Under the pieces are notes generated by a model. It worked only from the letters and a program-made list of their open reading frames with translations. It made no database searches and was not told the DNA's origin. Below, one piece after another: positions 35,604-48,961 of a stretch of DNA of 64,000 nucleotides (position 1 is its first letter; each line of letters begins with the position of its first letter). A program made the position numbers and the translations under genes. The DNA lies in NCBI RefSeq assembly GCF_025118155.1, contig NW_026251395.1, positions 434,001 through 498,000 of the forward strand, written 5' to 3'. This stretch comes from Cokeromyces recurvatus. Lineage: Eukaryota; Mucoromycota; Mucoromycetes; Mucorales; Mucoraceae.

Positions 35604-36010
35604 GTTTTATTATTATATTAAGAGAAGGAAAGTTAGAAAGAAAAAATAAAATAAAAGTACAAGACGCAATAAAATAAAAGGCGTGAGAATGAATGACGTC
35701 CTCAGAGTAGAACGAAGGACTTGTATTGATTAAATATATATATATAATAGTAGTAATCGATAAAGCTTGTTTAATTCTAGTTCTATCGCGGACTTTTCTT
35801 TTTTTTTTTTTTTTTTTTTTTTATTATTATTATTACAAAAGGAGGTGGACAAACAAATATGAAATAATGTAAGCTGCATAACTGTCAGAAATTCCCGAAT
35901 GTATAAAGTTTGTGAAACTCTGATAAATGTTTATTATTTAATCATTCTATTCTTTAAAGAATGAGCATGCATGGTAAGAAATAAATAGATAAATAAATAC
36001 ATACATAAAA
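35604..36010. other. Intergenic region
   Basis: Upstream of perilipin and downstream of the MCH1-like gene. It has a T-run near 35798-35822 and no recognisable gene. Confidence 0.4.
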
Positions 36011-37773
36011 TTATAAGGTAGACCCTCTTTTATATAAGCCCTTTTTATAGATGGCTACAGCCATTATCATGTTACAAACAAGTGCAGATAAAATACCAAT
36101 CATAAACGTTGATTTGTAACAAGCTGATCCATAACAACTTTCTAATTCTCCTTGACGTTTAGATTCTTTTTCATAAACAGTTCCAAAAAGCACACTGAAT
36201 AATTGACTACCAATAGCTGGTGCACATAATAACCAACCCCAATTACGTGCAAATGTCTTGATATATATATATATAAATAGATGAATAAAGAGTCTACTAC
36301 TTTACTTTTGACTTGTTTCCTTTCTTACCTTTGTTCCAAATTCAGTGATCGTAGCAGGTGCTACACCAAATGTAATACCATATACAATAGCAGTCATAAC
36401 TGTACACAGGATGAGTTCATTTGAATTTGAGACTGAAGAGATTAGGAAGATCATGGAGATCATAAGGCCAATAGATGCAGTCCAAAAGAACCATATTCGA
36501 TGAATACCTACTTTTTTTTTAAAGAGATCACTCAATGCTCCAAAGAGAGCTCTTGAAAGACAATTAGCAATACTAAAGATTGAAACATGCGTATTACGTA
36601 AATGTTGAGCTTCACTAAAGGATATATCCTTAGGCGAAACTGAGGTCAGTAGCTGTCCTAGATTTGCAAAATAAACATATCCTAATCCAAGTATGACAAG
36701 CAATGCTGATGCTAATGAAAACCCAACAGGATCCATAAAGAAAGCAATTCCTGATATCTCTGTTTCCTCTTCATGTTGATATCTTATATTTTTTATATCA
36801 ATGGACGAAATAGTGTCCACAGACAGGATGACATTTTTTGACAGCAAAGGTCTTTCTTCGTTCATATCGTCTTCAACAAAACGTGTAGATGATGTACTGA
36901 AACTTCTTATACTCTGCGTATAGTAAGTTAAATCATTATCTTCTTGTGGCTGTTGTTGTTCTACTCTTCTTTTTTCCTCTTGCTTTAACGAATCTAATAT
37001 AAACGATCCAAATATATTTACAATAAAAGTACAAGAGCCAACAAAGATTAAGAAATTAAAAGTCGTATTATCCTCTTTATGATTTGATTTAAAGAATCGA
37101 TCATTTAATTGAGAGAATACTAATCCACTAATGCCTAAAGATGCACTTGTAAATCCCATACTCATTCCTCTATATTCTTTAAAGTTCTGTGCCTATATTT
37201 AAAACACACACACACACACACACACACACAGATAAATATATACATGCAAAATAGAAATAAATAGATGTATATATATTTTTGTACCTGTGAGTCAAGGGCA
37301 CAAAGATATGAAGCAGCACCGGCAGCACCAGTACAGGCTAAATAAAGGGAGCATAAAATGTAATGATTTGATAAATTTCCTACATATGTTTGTGCCAATA
37401 AAAATAGGGTTGTAAAGGCTGTGAAAGCGGCAATGATTAAAGTTCTACATGCATACATATATATACACACACATATATATATATATATATATACATATAT
37501 CATTTCATTTTATTATAAATAAGGTATATATATTTATTACCTTTGAATTCCTAAATGTTCAACCATCCATGCGCATAAGGGACCAGAAAATGATACGCCT
37601 ACAAAGGTTGCTGTACTCACCATACTGTTCTCTATACCATTCCAATGAAATCGATTTATTAAAGAAGTTCCATAAGTTGGATAAACATACTGAGGTCCAG
37701 ATACATTTGCTACAGCAAGCGCAATTATAAATGAGAAAATATGTCTTTTCTTTAATAAATTAAAAGGCGTCAT
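36011..37773 (-). CDS. MFS transporter, MCH1/nodulin-like
   Basis: Four exons (37773-37541, 37444-37285, 37192-36329, 36256-36011), in phase, encode 500 residues with about 12 membrane helices. The start FIIALAVANVSGPQYVYPTY, followed by a segment beginning GIENSMVSTATFVGV, is typical of nodulin-like/MCH1 transporters, vacuolar or plasma-membrane MFS proteins whose substrates are mostly unknown. The central loop (RSFSTSS, DDMNEERPLLS, HEEETEISG) carries an acidic-dileucine-type ERPLL motif that may direct sorting to the vacuole. The second half includes SRALFGALSDLF and the RNWGWLLCAPAIGSQLF block, both usual for the family. Confidence 0.88.
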
Positions 37774-38584
37774 GATATAATAATTCTTTTCAAGGAAAAA
37801 AAAAAAAGAGAGAGAGAGAGATAGAGAAAAAGAGAGATGAAGAAATGAATGGTAACTAAAATTATATAAGTAAAAAAAAAAAAAAAAAAAAAAAAAATCA
37901 GAAGGTGTGCACCTAATGACTAATTTTGCTCTTTATTGGTTACATACCCTTTTTTTTTTTTCTTGCTTCTACACTCATTTACTATCTCTTTGTTATTAAT
38001 ACAGCAAAAGAAAAAAAAATAGATAGATGTATACACACATACATGCATGAATACATACAAATACGTATAAATTTGTAAACAGCTATAGATTGCATGCATA
38101 CATCTTGATAACTAATATTAAAAATGTAGAATGATCAATGTCATCAATACACGCGGAGTTTATCCACTTGACGTCAATTTAATAATCAATACATTTAGGT
38201 TTTATGAAGCAACAGCAACAGCACGATTATCTTGTATAAACTCTATTATGCACTGACAGTTACATATTAAATTATTATATAACATGTGTATAAAACAGCC
38301 TTCTCTTATTATGACATAATATAAATATACACATGTTTATATTTATATCTTTGCCGATATAAGTGTGTACATATATATGTCGACTTGTCTGACTTTTTTT
38401 TTTTTTACCCCACATTTATGTGTTCATTTGACTTTTTTTTAAAAAAAAAAAATAATAAAAATAAAATTTTCACATCTCCATAAATTTAATAAAACACATA
38501 CATATAGCTTTATATAATTATAAACAGTATTTTTTATATGTAAAAAAAAAAAAAGAAAGAAAGAAAGAAAGAAAGAAAGGCACC
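37774..38584. other. Intergenic region between MCH1-like gene and PMA1
   Basis: Several A-runs (37796-37806, 37872-37897), a GA repeat near 37807-37823 and an AAAG repeat at about 38554-38579. No gene recognised. Confidence 0.4.
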
Positions 38585-41547
38585 TTATTGACGTGCAGCA
38601 TTTTGGAATGCAACAATAATTTGCAATGCCTGAACAGGTCTATATGAAAAAAAAAGGGGAAGGGATTAGAATCTCAAAAGTTATAAAAAATAAATAGAGA
38701 GAAATACTTACTCTGAAACCTTTTCCCAAGCAGTTTCCAAACGCTCTCTTTTGATAGCTTCCTTTTCACGAGCTTCTAATTTTGCACGACGTTTAGGAGT
38801 AGGAGATAGCTTAGCTGTAAGAGCAAAATTCCATCTTCTAAACATCCATACTTTGACGTAATCAAGAAGCATAAAATAGACAAGTGAGATGGCCAGGACA
38901 GAGATACCCCATGGCCAACCACAGGGTTCAACTCCTTCATCTTTACCAAATACACCGTATACTGAGAAAAATAAGGCAAGTACTTGTGTAGCCAGAATAC
39001 AGACAGTAAAGATCCAATGTGGCATGTTTTTATACCAATAACCGGGAACACGTGTAGAGAAGATAACAAAATGAGGAGCTATTTTCAGGCGTATAAAATA
39101 ATAAAAAAAAATGTGAGTCATCTGATTCGTTTTATATATGTATATCTTTATTTTACCTGAAGAGATATGCAAATACATAATAGAATGCAATTCATTGGGA
39201 TTAACATGGAACACATCACGAGCAACATAAAAATGAGCAAATGATAAAGCAGTAAGGAAAACAGCCAAGACAGTGGATAAGGTAAGTAATTGTCCAATTC
39301 TCCATTTATCTGGGCGTTCAGAAATTTCTGTATTATCAACCGAAATAACCAAGGTAGCGGCATCATTCTAGAATTAATATATGTATATTAGTCTTTTTTA
39401 TACTCTCTCTTTTTTTTTCTTTGAGTATACATGCATATGTATATATTTATATTTACCAATACACAAATCATAATCAATAAAATAGCAGGCATGTTCCAAT
39501 TTTCAACCAAAGTAATGATAAACATGAAGAGCAGGAAATGAATGGTTGAGGTAATACGATAGAGAGCATAAGAACGAAGACGTTGAAAGATAGCACGAGA
39601 CGTTTTGACACCATCAATGATAGTGGATAAACCAGGTGCAAGTAAGACAATATCAGCAGCGGAACGAGCAGCATCTGTACAACCTTCAACGGCGATACCA
39701 ACGTTAGCCTTCTTAAGAGCAGGGGCATCATTCACACCATCACCTGTCATACCAACCAAATAACCCTTATTTTGAAGTAATTCAACGACACGATATTTAT
39801 GTTCAGGGATAACTTGAGCGAAACCATCAGCACGACGACAATGTTCAGTGACTTCCTCCTCTGATTTAGTAGGATCCACGAGATGATTAGCATCCAGAAT
39901 GACACGGCCCATACCAAGACGAGCACCTACTTCTTTAGCAATAATAAGCTGATCACCTGTAATCATCTTGACATCAACACCAAGTCTATTACAATCACGA
40001 ATCGTGGCAGCAGAGTCAGGACGAGGGGGGTCTAATAAAGAAATCATACCAACCAATTCGAATTTATTCAAGTCACCAGGGATTGTCTTTGCAACACCAA
40101 GAGCACGAAGACCACGACGAGCTAGGGAATTAACAGCGTTAACGGCATCATTATCTCCACCAGCAAGCTTTGTGATAACCTGAGGGGCACCTTTAGCAAC
40201 ACGGAAAGATTGGTTTGTAGCGAGGTCAAGGATAGTGGCTTCCGTCATTTTTGTAACAGGATTAAAAGGCTGAAAGGCGGTGACTTTATAACCGGGAACC
40301 TCGATGGACTTGGCAGGACGATTCTTAAGGATATCAAGTGAACCTTCAGCAGCACGACGAACAGCAAATTCAATAGGATCATTAGCACCTGGTTCAGCGG
40401 CAAGATAAGAATAAAGAAGAATATCATCAGCCGTATAATCACCCGATAACCAAGGTTCATCAAAGGTAAGTTCATTTAAAGTCAATGTACCCGTTTTATC
40501 AGAGCAAAGAACAGAAACGGAGGCCAACTCTTCAACAGCAGTTAAACGCTTTACAATCACTTTCTTTGCTGCCAATTGTTTAGCACCAAGAGCCATAGTG
40601 ACAGACATGACAGTAGGAAGACCGACGGGGATAGCGGCCACCGTCAAGACAAGACAATGTTCAAGTACCTCCCTCCAGTCACCTTTAGGTGTATTACGGA
40701 AATGAACCAACTGATAGATGAGAATGATGAGCACAAGTACAATAGTAGACCAAATCAGGACATTACCAATTTTACCAATAATTTTCTGAAAGTGACCTTC
40801 TTCATTTGTAATAGCGATTAGATTAGCAGCACGACCAATAAAGGTATTGATACCTGTCTTCGTGACGACAGCCAAATTTTGACCTTGTTTAACAATACTA
40901 GAGGAATAAACGGTAGAACCCTTCTTTTTAGAGACAGGAAGTGATTCACCGGTTAAAGCACTTTGATCGATTTGAAGTTCAGTTTCATTTACTTCACCGT
41001 TTACACCTAAACCAAGCAATCGAGCATCAGCAGGAACGATATCCCCAATACGAAGCACGATTATATCACCTGGAACTAATTCTTTTACATTAATTTCAAC
41101 CAATTCATTGTTTCTCCAACATCGAGTCTTTAAAGCAAGGGTTTGACGTAATGCATCTAAAGCGGATTCAGCTTTTGCTTCTTCAATGAAACCGATCAAG
41201 GCGTTAATAAACAATAAAGCCAAGATGATACCAAAGTCTAACCAGTCACCTACAATAGCAGCAATAATACATGCAATTTCAATTAAATAAGCAATTGGAC
41301 CAGTAAAGTAAAGTAAGAATTTGAGAATAGGATTCCTTTTCCGTTCAGGTAATTCATTTAAACCAAATTTTTGAGTACGTTCTGCTACCTCAGTGGAAGA
41401 TAAGCCGCTAGAGGGATCAGTATGTAATAAAAGTTCTAATTCTGGTGATATTTCATCTTCATGTTCAACATGCTCATGCTCCTCAAATTGAGCTTCTCCC
41501 TTCTTTTCATCTTCAGGCTTTATATCAATCTTTTCATCAATAGTCAT
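38585..41547 (-). CDS. PMA1: Plasma-membrane H+-ATPase (P3A type)
   Basis: Four exons (41547-39457, 39367-39157, 39078-38712, 38639-38585), in phase, encode 907 residues, close to the usual length. The enzyme pumps protons out of the cell and energises nutrient uptake. Seen in order: an acidic N-terminus with HEHVEHEDE, ALTGESLPVSKK (actuator TGES), LCSDKTGTLTLNE with the phosphorylated Asp, the nucleotide-binding KGAPQVI, and GMTGDGVNDAPALKKANVGI at the P-domain hinge. About ten membrane helices flank these. The short last exon ends PVQALQIIVAFQNAARQ, in the position of the autoinhibitory tail of fungal pumps. Codon use is less AT-rich than in neighbours, matching high expression. Confidence 0.97.
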
Positions 41548-41753
41548 TTTCTTTTCCGTTTTTCTTTTCTTTTCTTGAAAAAAAAAATGTAGATGTATTA
41601 ATTTATTATTGATTCAACGTCTTCTTTTCTTCCTATTGTGATAAAACACAAGACTATGAAAAAATATCTTTTTTTTTTTTGTTTTGTTTCACTAAAAGTA
41701 AATGTAAAGAAAAAGAAAGAGAAAATAAATATAATAAATATAATAAAATATAA

Positions 41754-41790
<37 letters not shown>

Positions 41791-43543
41791 AGAATCGTAG
41801 ATATATCAACAATTTGATTTTTATATCACTACATTGTAAAACCAAAAAAAAAAAAAAATTATAATACGTAGGTTGTCGTATGATTAGTATTTTGCAGACT
41901 GATGATCAAAACGACTCCATGTATAAAAAAGGAATTTACGTCTGCAGGGATAATTTCTAAAGATTCAATTTGATGTAATAAGTTTAGAATCAATTTTAAA
42001 TGGCTACACATACAATGTGTGATGTTTAACTTATTATTACATACCCTAAAATATGGGAATATTTACAACAAATCAAGGAGAAACAAGCAAATTTTTTCCT
42101 TCTCTCCTTCCCCCAGACTTAAGAAATAATAAAGAAAGGAGGTGGAAGGGAGCAGGCGGGAGATGATATTAACTGATTTTCATAGTTATGTAATATTAGG
42201 GATGATTTCTTAAAGACTATGTTTCCAAATATTCTTTGATCGCTAAAGTGCATTTTTTCCTTTTTATATGTGAACAAGCCTAATAAGCATATCACATGTA
42301 TAGATTTTAAAACAAACAAGAATAATTAGAAACGGTTTCACATTCAATCAAATTTTTTTTTCTTTGTGAGAAAATAAATCAAATCAAGAAAAAAAAAAAA
42401 AAAAAAGAGAGAGAGAGAGAGACAGAGAGAAAGAGAGAGACAGACAGAAGGAAAGTCATGACCTATTACCGAGTTACCAGGGTTATACATCATGACTTTT
42501 ACAATGTCTTTTAAAATATCACAAAAGAAAGTTTGGAAGAAAACACACACGCACACACACATATACATACACCTATCTTTGTACGCTTCCTTTTATTTTA
42601 TTTTTTTATTCTCATTAGATATTTTTATTAATTCTTTTTGCTATGTAAGTGATGCAGACTATTATTATTTTGATCTGCATTAAATAATTTGTTAGCGCTG
42701 TTATAATTTTTTGGAAACATTGAAATAAAATAAAATAAAGTATAGAACAAAATAAGCAAAACTCAGGACCAGTGTTGTACAAAATCAGAAAGAGATACAG
42801 GTGAGAACTGGTTTATTATAATTGCTAAGCAGAACAGAAAATAGGTCATTAAATATAAGACTTTTTTTTTTTTTAATTGTATAAATTTTTTCTGTTTTTT
42901 TTTTCATTTAAGGAAATGAAGTTGAGGAGAGGGCAGTGGTAAGGGAGAGATGGGGAGGGGGCAAGATGAATAGGAGTAGTAAAAGAGAAAGAGTGAGAAA
43001 GTATTTCTGTTTTTAAAACGTGTAATGAATAAATCCAAGTACTACCACAACACATACTGGTATTTTCTAAACTCTAATATTAAAATAGTTCATTTTGTGC
43101 ATGTGTATTACAACTAAGAGAAAACCAAAAAAAAAAAAAAAAAAAAAGCATGTACACTAATAGTAAATGATGAAAAATGATGAACGTAGTATGCATGTTT
43201 GTTTTATCATTATAGTTATCTAGTATTATATACTCATATATAAGGCTATAATATATGTAAATATATGTTATATATATATTTATATATGCATATATAATGT
43301 ATAGTCTATGACTCTATTTATATACATACATATACATATATACATACACACATACACACATACACACATACACACATACACACATACACACATACATATA
43401 TCTATATATTAATATTATAAATTTATAATAACTTCTCCTTTATTTTTACTTATTTCTTTTATTTATTTCTTTTATTTATTTATTTATTTATTTATTTATT
43501 TTATTTTATTTTATTTTTTTTAGTATTATTTTTTTTTAAAATA
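41548..43543. other. 2-kb intergenic region between PMA1 and chitin synthase
   Basis: It includes an A-run of 31 at 41757-41787, a GA-rich stretch near 42397-42448, an ACACAT tandem array at about 43341-43395 and ATTT repeats at about 43478-43515. Part must be the PMA1 promoter. No coding sequence or RNA gene was recognised. Confidence 0.45.
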
Positions 43544-46084
43544 TTATTTTTTAGTGTCTGTTATAATCATATGAGGTTTGGGTATACTGAAAGATTTTGT
43601 TTGATATAAATCATGATTTGACCATAAGATAGTATCATCTTGTAAATCTACAGAATTATCTTCTCGATATAAATCTTCATTATCAAAATTGTTATTAGAA
43701 GAAATGACTAATCCCGCATGATAACTTCCCCGAGCTCTATAAGATGAAGAAGGCTCTTCTCTTGAATGATAGGAAGGAGATTGTATGGCTGTAAGTGGGA
43801 TATCTAGGCCTACTGATGAATCATGACTTGATGATGCAGGTGAAGGAGTTGGATTGATGTTAAGTATGTGTTGATCCTCAACAGTATTATTGTCTTGAGT
43901 ATAAGTATGTCTACTTTCTTTATTAATACCAGCAGGCGAATAACCCATTTGAGTTAATGGAACATCGCTATCAGTGGAACCTGCTGATCCTGTTTTACTA
44001 TAACGTTTTATATGAATTGAGTCACGGAATACATCTAGCCCGCCTGTCCTAGGTCTATCAATAAAACGTGGGATAGGTAGATTACGATTTAAAGCCTCTT
44101 GAATCCTTCTTTCCTTTTCATATTCACTCCATTTCTTCATCGTAATTGCACTACTATCAAATTCACCTTCTTTATCCGCATGTCCTCCCTTCTTATCCGC
44201 CTCTACTCCTTCAACCTTTCGTGTATCCCCCCATGAAAAATCATCAAAATGCCAGTAGGCGTAAGTAGGTAATACAAAATTCCAAATGGGTAAGCTAAAC
44301 AAATAAACGATCATCCAACCAACATACACAATCTTCCTACTCGTCATCACAATTAATACTGCAGGTAAACCAAGAATGATGGCTAATAAGATAAGAGGAA
44401 TAATGGCAGGTTGTCCAATAATCGCCATAATAATTAAATAAATTGTAAATGAAATAGCTGCTGGGAGTGCTAGAGTACCCACAAGTTCCATAAAAATAAC
44501 AAATTGCATTGAGAAACAAAATGTACCACATAAATCATGCACAAACAATAATTCCATTAAGTTATGAATTGTTGAATTAATCCACCTTCTACGCTGTGAT
44601 AAAAGGACCATGAATGTATCTGGCACAACTGTTTTACATCTATAATATATATATGTTATATAATTGTTGGAAGGAAAGGATATTTTTTTTTTTTGTTAGT
44701 TGGGGGGTTGAAACATATTTTTTAAAAAATAAATAAATAAAAGTAAATAAATAAACTTACACTGCTTGTGGAACAAATACCATCTTACGATTAGGAAAGG
44801 TACGAAGCATCAAAGTAGATAAATAACGATCTTCACCTAATAAAAGTAAATTCTTTTTATGGAGTGTATCGACTATATTTTCTGAATAACGCTCAACGAT
44901 ATCTGGATTAGCAAGAATAGGTACCCAATAACCATCTGGTCCCTTTGGAGCCTTTATACGATACATACAAAAGCAACCTGGAAGACAAGTAACACCTCCA
45001 AAGATAGATTCAAAGGCCTTAGACTGATGATGTGAGATATAATATTCAAAGACTTGTATCATTGTCACCCAACTATTTGTTTTGTTTGCAATTTTCGTTT
45101 CACCACAGAGACCAGAGATTTCAGGGTCCTTGACAGCACATGATATCATTCTAGAGAGAGCATCAGGGAAAAGCTTTGTGTCAGCGTCAACCATTAAAAC
45201 GATTTCATAAGCATCAGGGGGGACACCTGTCACGCGCCAGATACCATTGAAGAATTCATATTCCATCGCCGTCATTCGCTCATCAAAGATGACCTTTTGC
45301 ATAAATTGCATTAGAATAATCTGTGAGTCACGTTTGCCTCTATTTCCCGGTTTCCTGTCTGCAGCTCTTTCTTCTAAGGTACCACATTTAACAATCGTGA
45401 TCATTGGAACTCTTTGTTGATGGGCTTTATCGACCGTTGTATCGTCATATTTGTAATATCCTGCATATACTTTACCCATATTATTTTGACGCGAGCCATC
45501 TGCTAATGCCACATAAGAATAAGGCTCTACTTGATCTGGAGGTACGATCAAATCTCGCATCATACTTATACATATATCAGGTGTCGATTTACTTTCCCCT
45601 GAACCCGTTATCAACCCATCACAGATAACAAGTAGAAGCTTATGACTATTAGGGTAATCACTAGTAGCAATTGAATCAAGTGTAATACGAATACCTGCTT
45701 CTCCCTCTGAATAGCAAGTAACCAAACAAATGGTATGTGCAAGTGGGAAATTAAATGGCATATAATCAGATGGAGGCTGTCTAATGACATGTCTCGATAA
45801 AGGTAAAGGGCAAGCTGGCCCTGATGTGGTATGTGTATCTGTTGTGCTCGCTATATCAGAAGAAGCAAGCGAAGGACGGCGTAAATCATTTCCCAAGAAT
45901 CGAACAGAAGATTGAGGATTATTATAGAATACAGAGGCTCGACTTGAGTTAAATACATCAGATGATCCCATCATATATGAAGATTGCCGACTTATCCCAT
46001 CGGCACCAAATAGCATAGACTGTCTATTTACATGGCTTTCTAATGCACTATATATAAATATATGTATATGTATGTATATATGTA

Positions 46085-46116
<32 letters not shown>

Positions 46117-46863
46117 AGAAAAAAAAAATTGAAGTATTAGTGGTATCCTTATTTTTATAATTCCTTAACTCTCTTTCTCTCTTTCTTTCTTTCTCTTTTT
46201 ATCATTATTCTTTTTTTTTATACATACCTATTTGGGGTTTTCCATAGAGTGGAACCATTTAAAGGCTTATCTGTAGTAAATCGAGTTGAACCATGCATTG
46301 GCTGAGTAAAACGAGATGTTTGAGGGAACAAGCTTTTACGTTTATTAGATGCATTACCAAAATAAGTAGATTGAATCCGAGCCTTCGGTAAAGGAGCACC
46401 TGCTTGCATATTCTCTGTCCAGTTCTCGATTTCCGCTTCGCGCTTCATTCTTTCAGCATAGGAGTTACCTTCTTTAAAGTTACCCAATTTCCAAGATAGA
46501 AACCAGCCAAATATGACAGCTAAAGCAAATTTAACGATAATGACACCTAAAATGACGACAAGGGAGACATAAAGTACAATATCTGAAGCCATACAACCAA
46601 TACTGATTGTGTCTAATGAACCCACCTTAATGGTAGCAGATAGACATTTTGCTTCTTCAAACCATTTCCCCCCATTCATTCTATTTGCATTAATTGTTCT
46701 CGTGAGATCCTTTCCAGTAAAATCAGAAATGTTGGCAAATATAGCTGCTATTAATCCATCCTGCTTATATTGGTAATAATTAGTTGGTAATGAGGATAAT
46801 AATTTCAGGTTTAGAACATCTCTAATATATATATATAAAGTTTAAAATAGGATGAGAAAATGA

Positions 46864-46903
<40 letters not shown>

Positions 46904-48155
46904 AAAAAAAAGTTGTTATTCATTGTATAAACATACCCATTATATACAGTCAATGAATTTTCTGAAGTTATATCTTCCCAATCATAATAAACACGAGCAG
47001 CTTTATCAAATCCTCCGTCAGATCTAGGGACACCTTGGGTTTGAAAGCTATTATATACATTATAAGCAGTTGCTGATAAATGACAACTTGTTCTATTTAT
47101 AAATTGAAAAGGATCAGGTGGTATAGTTGAATTTGGATTAAATAGCTGACAAGGAAAATAAATGGGTTGATCGCCCTGCGTAGGTATAAACACAGAGGCG
47201 CATTCACTTTTAATTGTTTGAAACAAGAATGTAGCGTCCATACCGCCTGCGTTTATAGGTGGATAAAGAATATTAGTCATTTCATCCGTAGCACCTACTG
47301 GATGATCCCAAGAGGCTAACATGTATGCCCATCCGGAGATTATTAAATATCCTGGGCTGACCTGACCTCCACGAACACTTAAAGGTGGTATAGGACAAAC
47401 TGCTTGAGTGAATCCAAATGTTAAAAATCCAACACAACCCATGATGAAAAGGATGAATGAAACTAAGCCTATTTTTTCTCTCCAAGCCATTTGTGCTGGT
47501 CCATCAGGTATACCTTAAGTAAACAAGTAAATAAATAGATATACATATATAGTATAATGAAATGAAATAAAGAAGGTACTATAAGTAAAATGGAAAAAAT
47601 AATAATAATAATAATAATAATATAAATATTCATATATATATAAGTATATATGGTACCTGCACATCGTAATAAAGGTTTTGGTACGCAACAAGTAAGAATA
47701 CGACAATAAGTCAACCAAGGATGAAAATCTGAAAAATAACCATTTTTTTGATTTGCATCATATCCAATAGCATCTTCGGAGAATTCATCCTCCTGTTTTT
47801 CTTCTCTTCCTAAAATACTTTTGCCTCTTCGTAAAAGTTGTTCACGAGTTGTTGGTCTTCTTTCAAGAGGCCTTGATTGTGAAAACTTTCTTTCAAGAAC
47901 AGAGATATTTGGTTGATTTCCAGTTGTGCTTGGGGCTACTAAATCAGTAGTGTTATCATCATTTTGTACATTGCTAGCCCTCTGTCGATAATGATATAAA
48001 CGATTATTTGGATCATTTCTTTCTCGTTCTGGTCGAACTAGTGATTTTTGTCTATGTGGTTTTATTCCATCTACCCCAGTTTGTATTGTTTTAGATCTAT
48101 TTCGCCGTAAAGACCTTGATTGTAGAGGTAAACTAGTACGATCGTTGTTGCTCAT
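43544..48155 (-). CDS. Chitin synthase, class IV-type (CHS3-like)
   Basis: Five main exons encode roughly 1,350 residues. Chitin synthase is a processive family-2 glycosyltransferase at the plasma membrane that makes chitin from UDP-GlcNAc. The N-terminal 165 residues are basic and disordered. Next come a helix near [20 protein letters not shown], an extracytoplasmic cytochrome-b5-like region ([17 protein letters not shown]) and a second helix near 46560. The catalytic block has [59 protein letters not shown] and [12 protein letters not shown], the signature of division II enzymes. The C-terminal helices ([19 protein letters not shown]) end in a long hydrophilic tail. There is no myosin head, which separates it from class V/VII. 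A 32-T run lies in intron 2. Confidence 0.95.
46868..46899. repeat. 32-T run in chitin synthase intron
   Basis: A homopolymer within the intron between the second and third coding exons; in the gene's sense it is poly(A). Confidence 0.8.
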
Positions 48156-48217
48156 ATTATTGTATTAATTAGAATTTTATAAAGTATTGTAAATTTTACA
48201 CACTCGAATATATAGAC

Positions 48218-48250
<33 letters not shown>

Positions 48251-48930
48251 GATGTGTGTGTGGATGTATATATGTATGTATGTATGTACGTATGTATGTA
48301 TGTATGTATGTATAATGTATGTATATCAGTATAATATAATGTATCTATATATAAGTGTATATAAATAACTTATTATAAGAATCACTTCTCCTTTTATATT
48401 TTTCTTAAAAAAAAAAAGGTGAAAACTTAAAAAGAAGAGAAGAAAGGAAGAGAAAAAGAAGGAAAATAAAAATAAAATAAAAATGAAGTTGTACCAAAAT
48501 GATTAGCAAATCCTAATTTTTTTTTTTTTTTTTTTTTTTTTAGCTGTAAATGATATCTTAATACTTTTACAATAATCTGTATATGAAAACTATTAATCTA
48601 AAAAAGAAAAAAATGATTAGTTCTGGGATGCATTTAATCATTATCTTAATAAGTGAAAAGATTCTGCAGATATGCTTAATTTAAAAATCAAAATTAAAGG
48701 TCGTACTTTAACCCATTAAATAATAATAGTAGACAAATGTTTATTTAAATGTTTTAATATCTATTGTAAGAATTCACTTTGATATTGGACACTTTGAACA
48801 AATTAACCAAGAAATAAATACTGTAGATCATTGCCAATCACCAAATATCATACAGATTCTGATATTGAATCGGTAAAATTACTAACACTATTCATAGTAA
48901 CTACTCTTAACTAAAAAAATTTTTTACCTA

Positions 48931-48961
<31 letters not shown>

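Noticed and set aside
39968..40183. Plus-strand open frames over PMA1 and ATP3
   Set aside because: Long antisense frames arise from the less AT-rich codon use of these two genes; no independent evidence.
41890..41990. TGATGAT near 41901 resembling a C/D snoRNA box
   Set aside because: No convincing D box and closing stem at suitable spacing; the short motif is expected by chance.
43341..43395. ACACAT tandem array considered as a CRISPR-like array
   Set aside because: Simple 6-base microsatellite without spacers, in a eukaryotic nuclear context.
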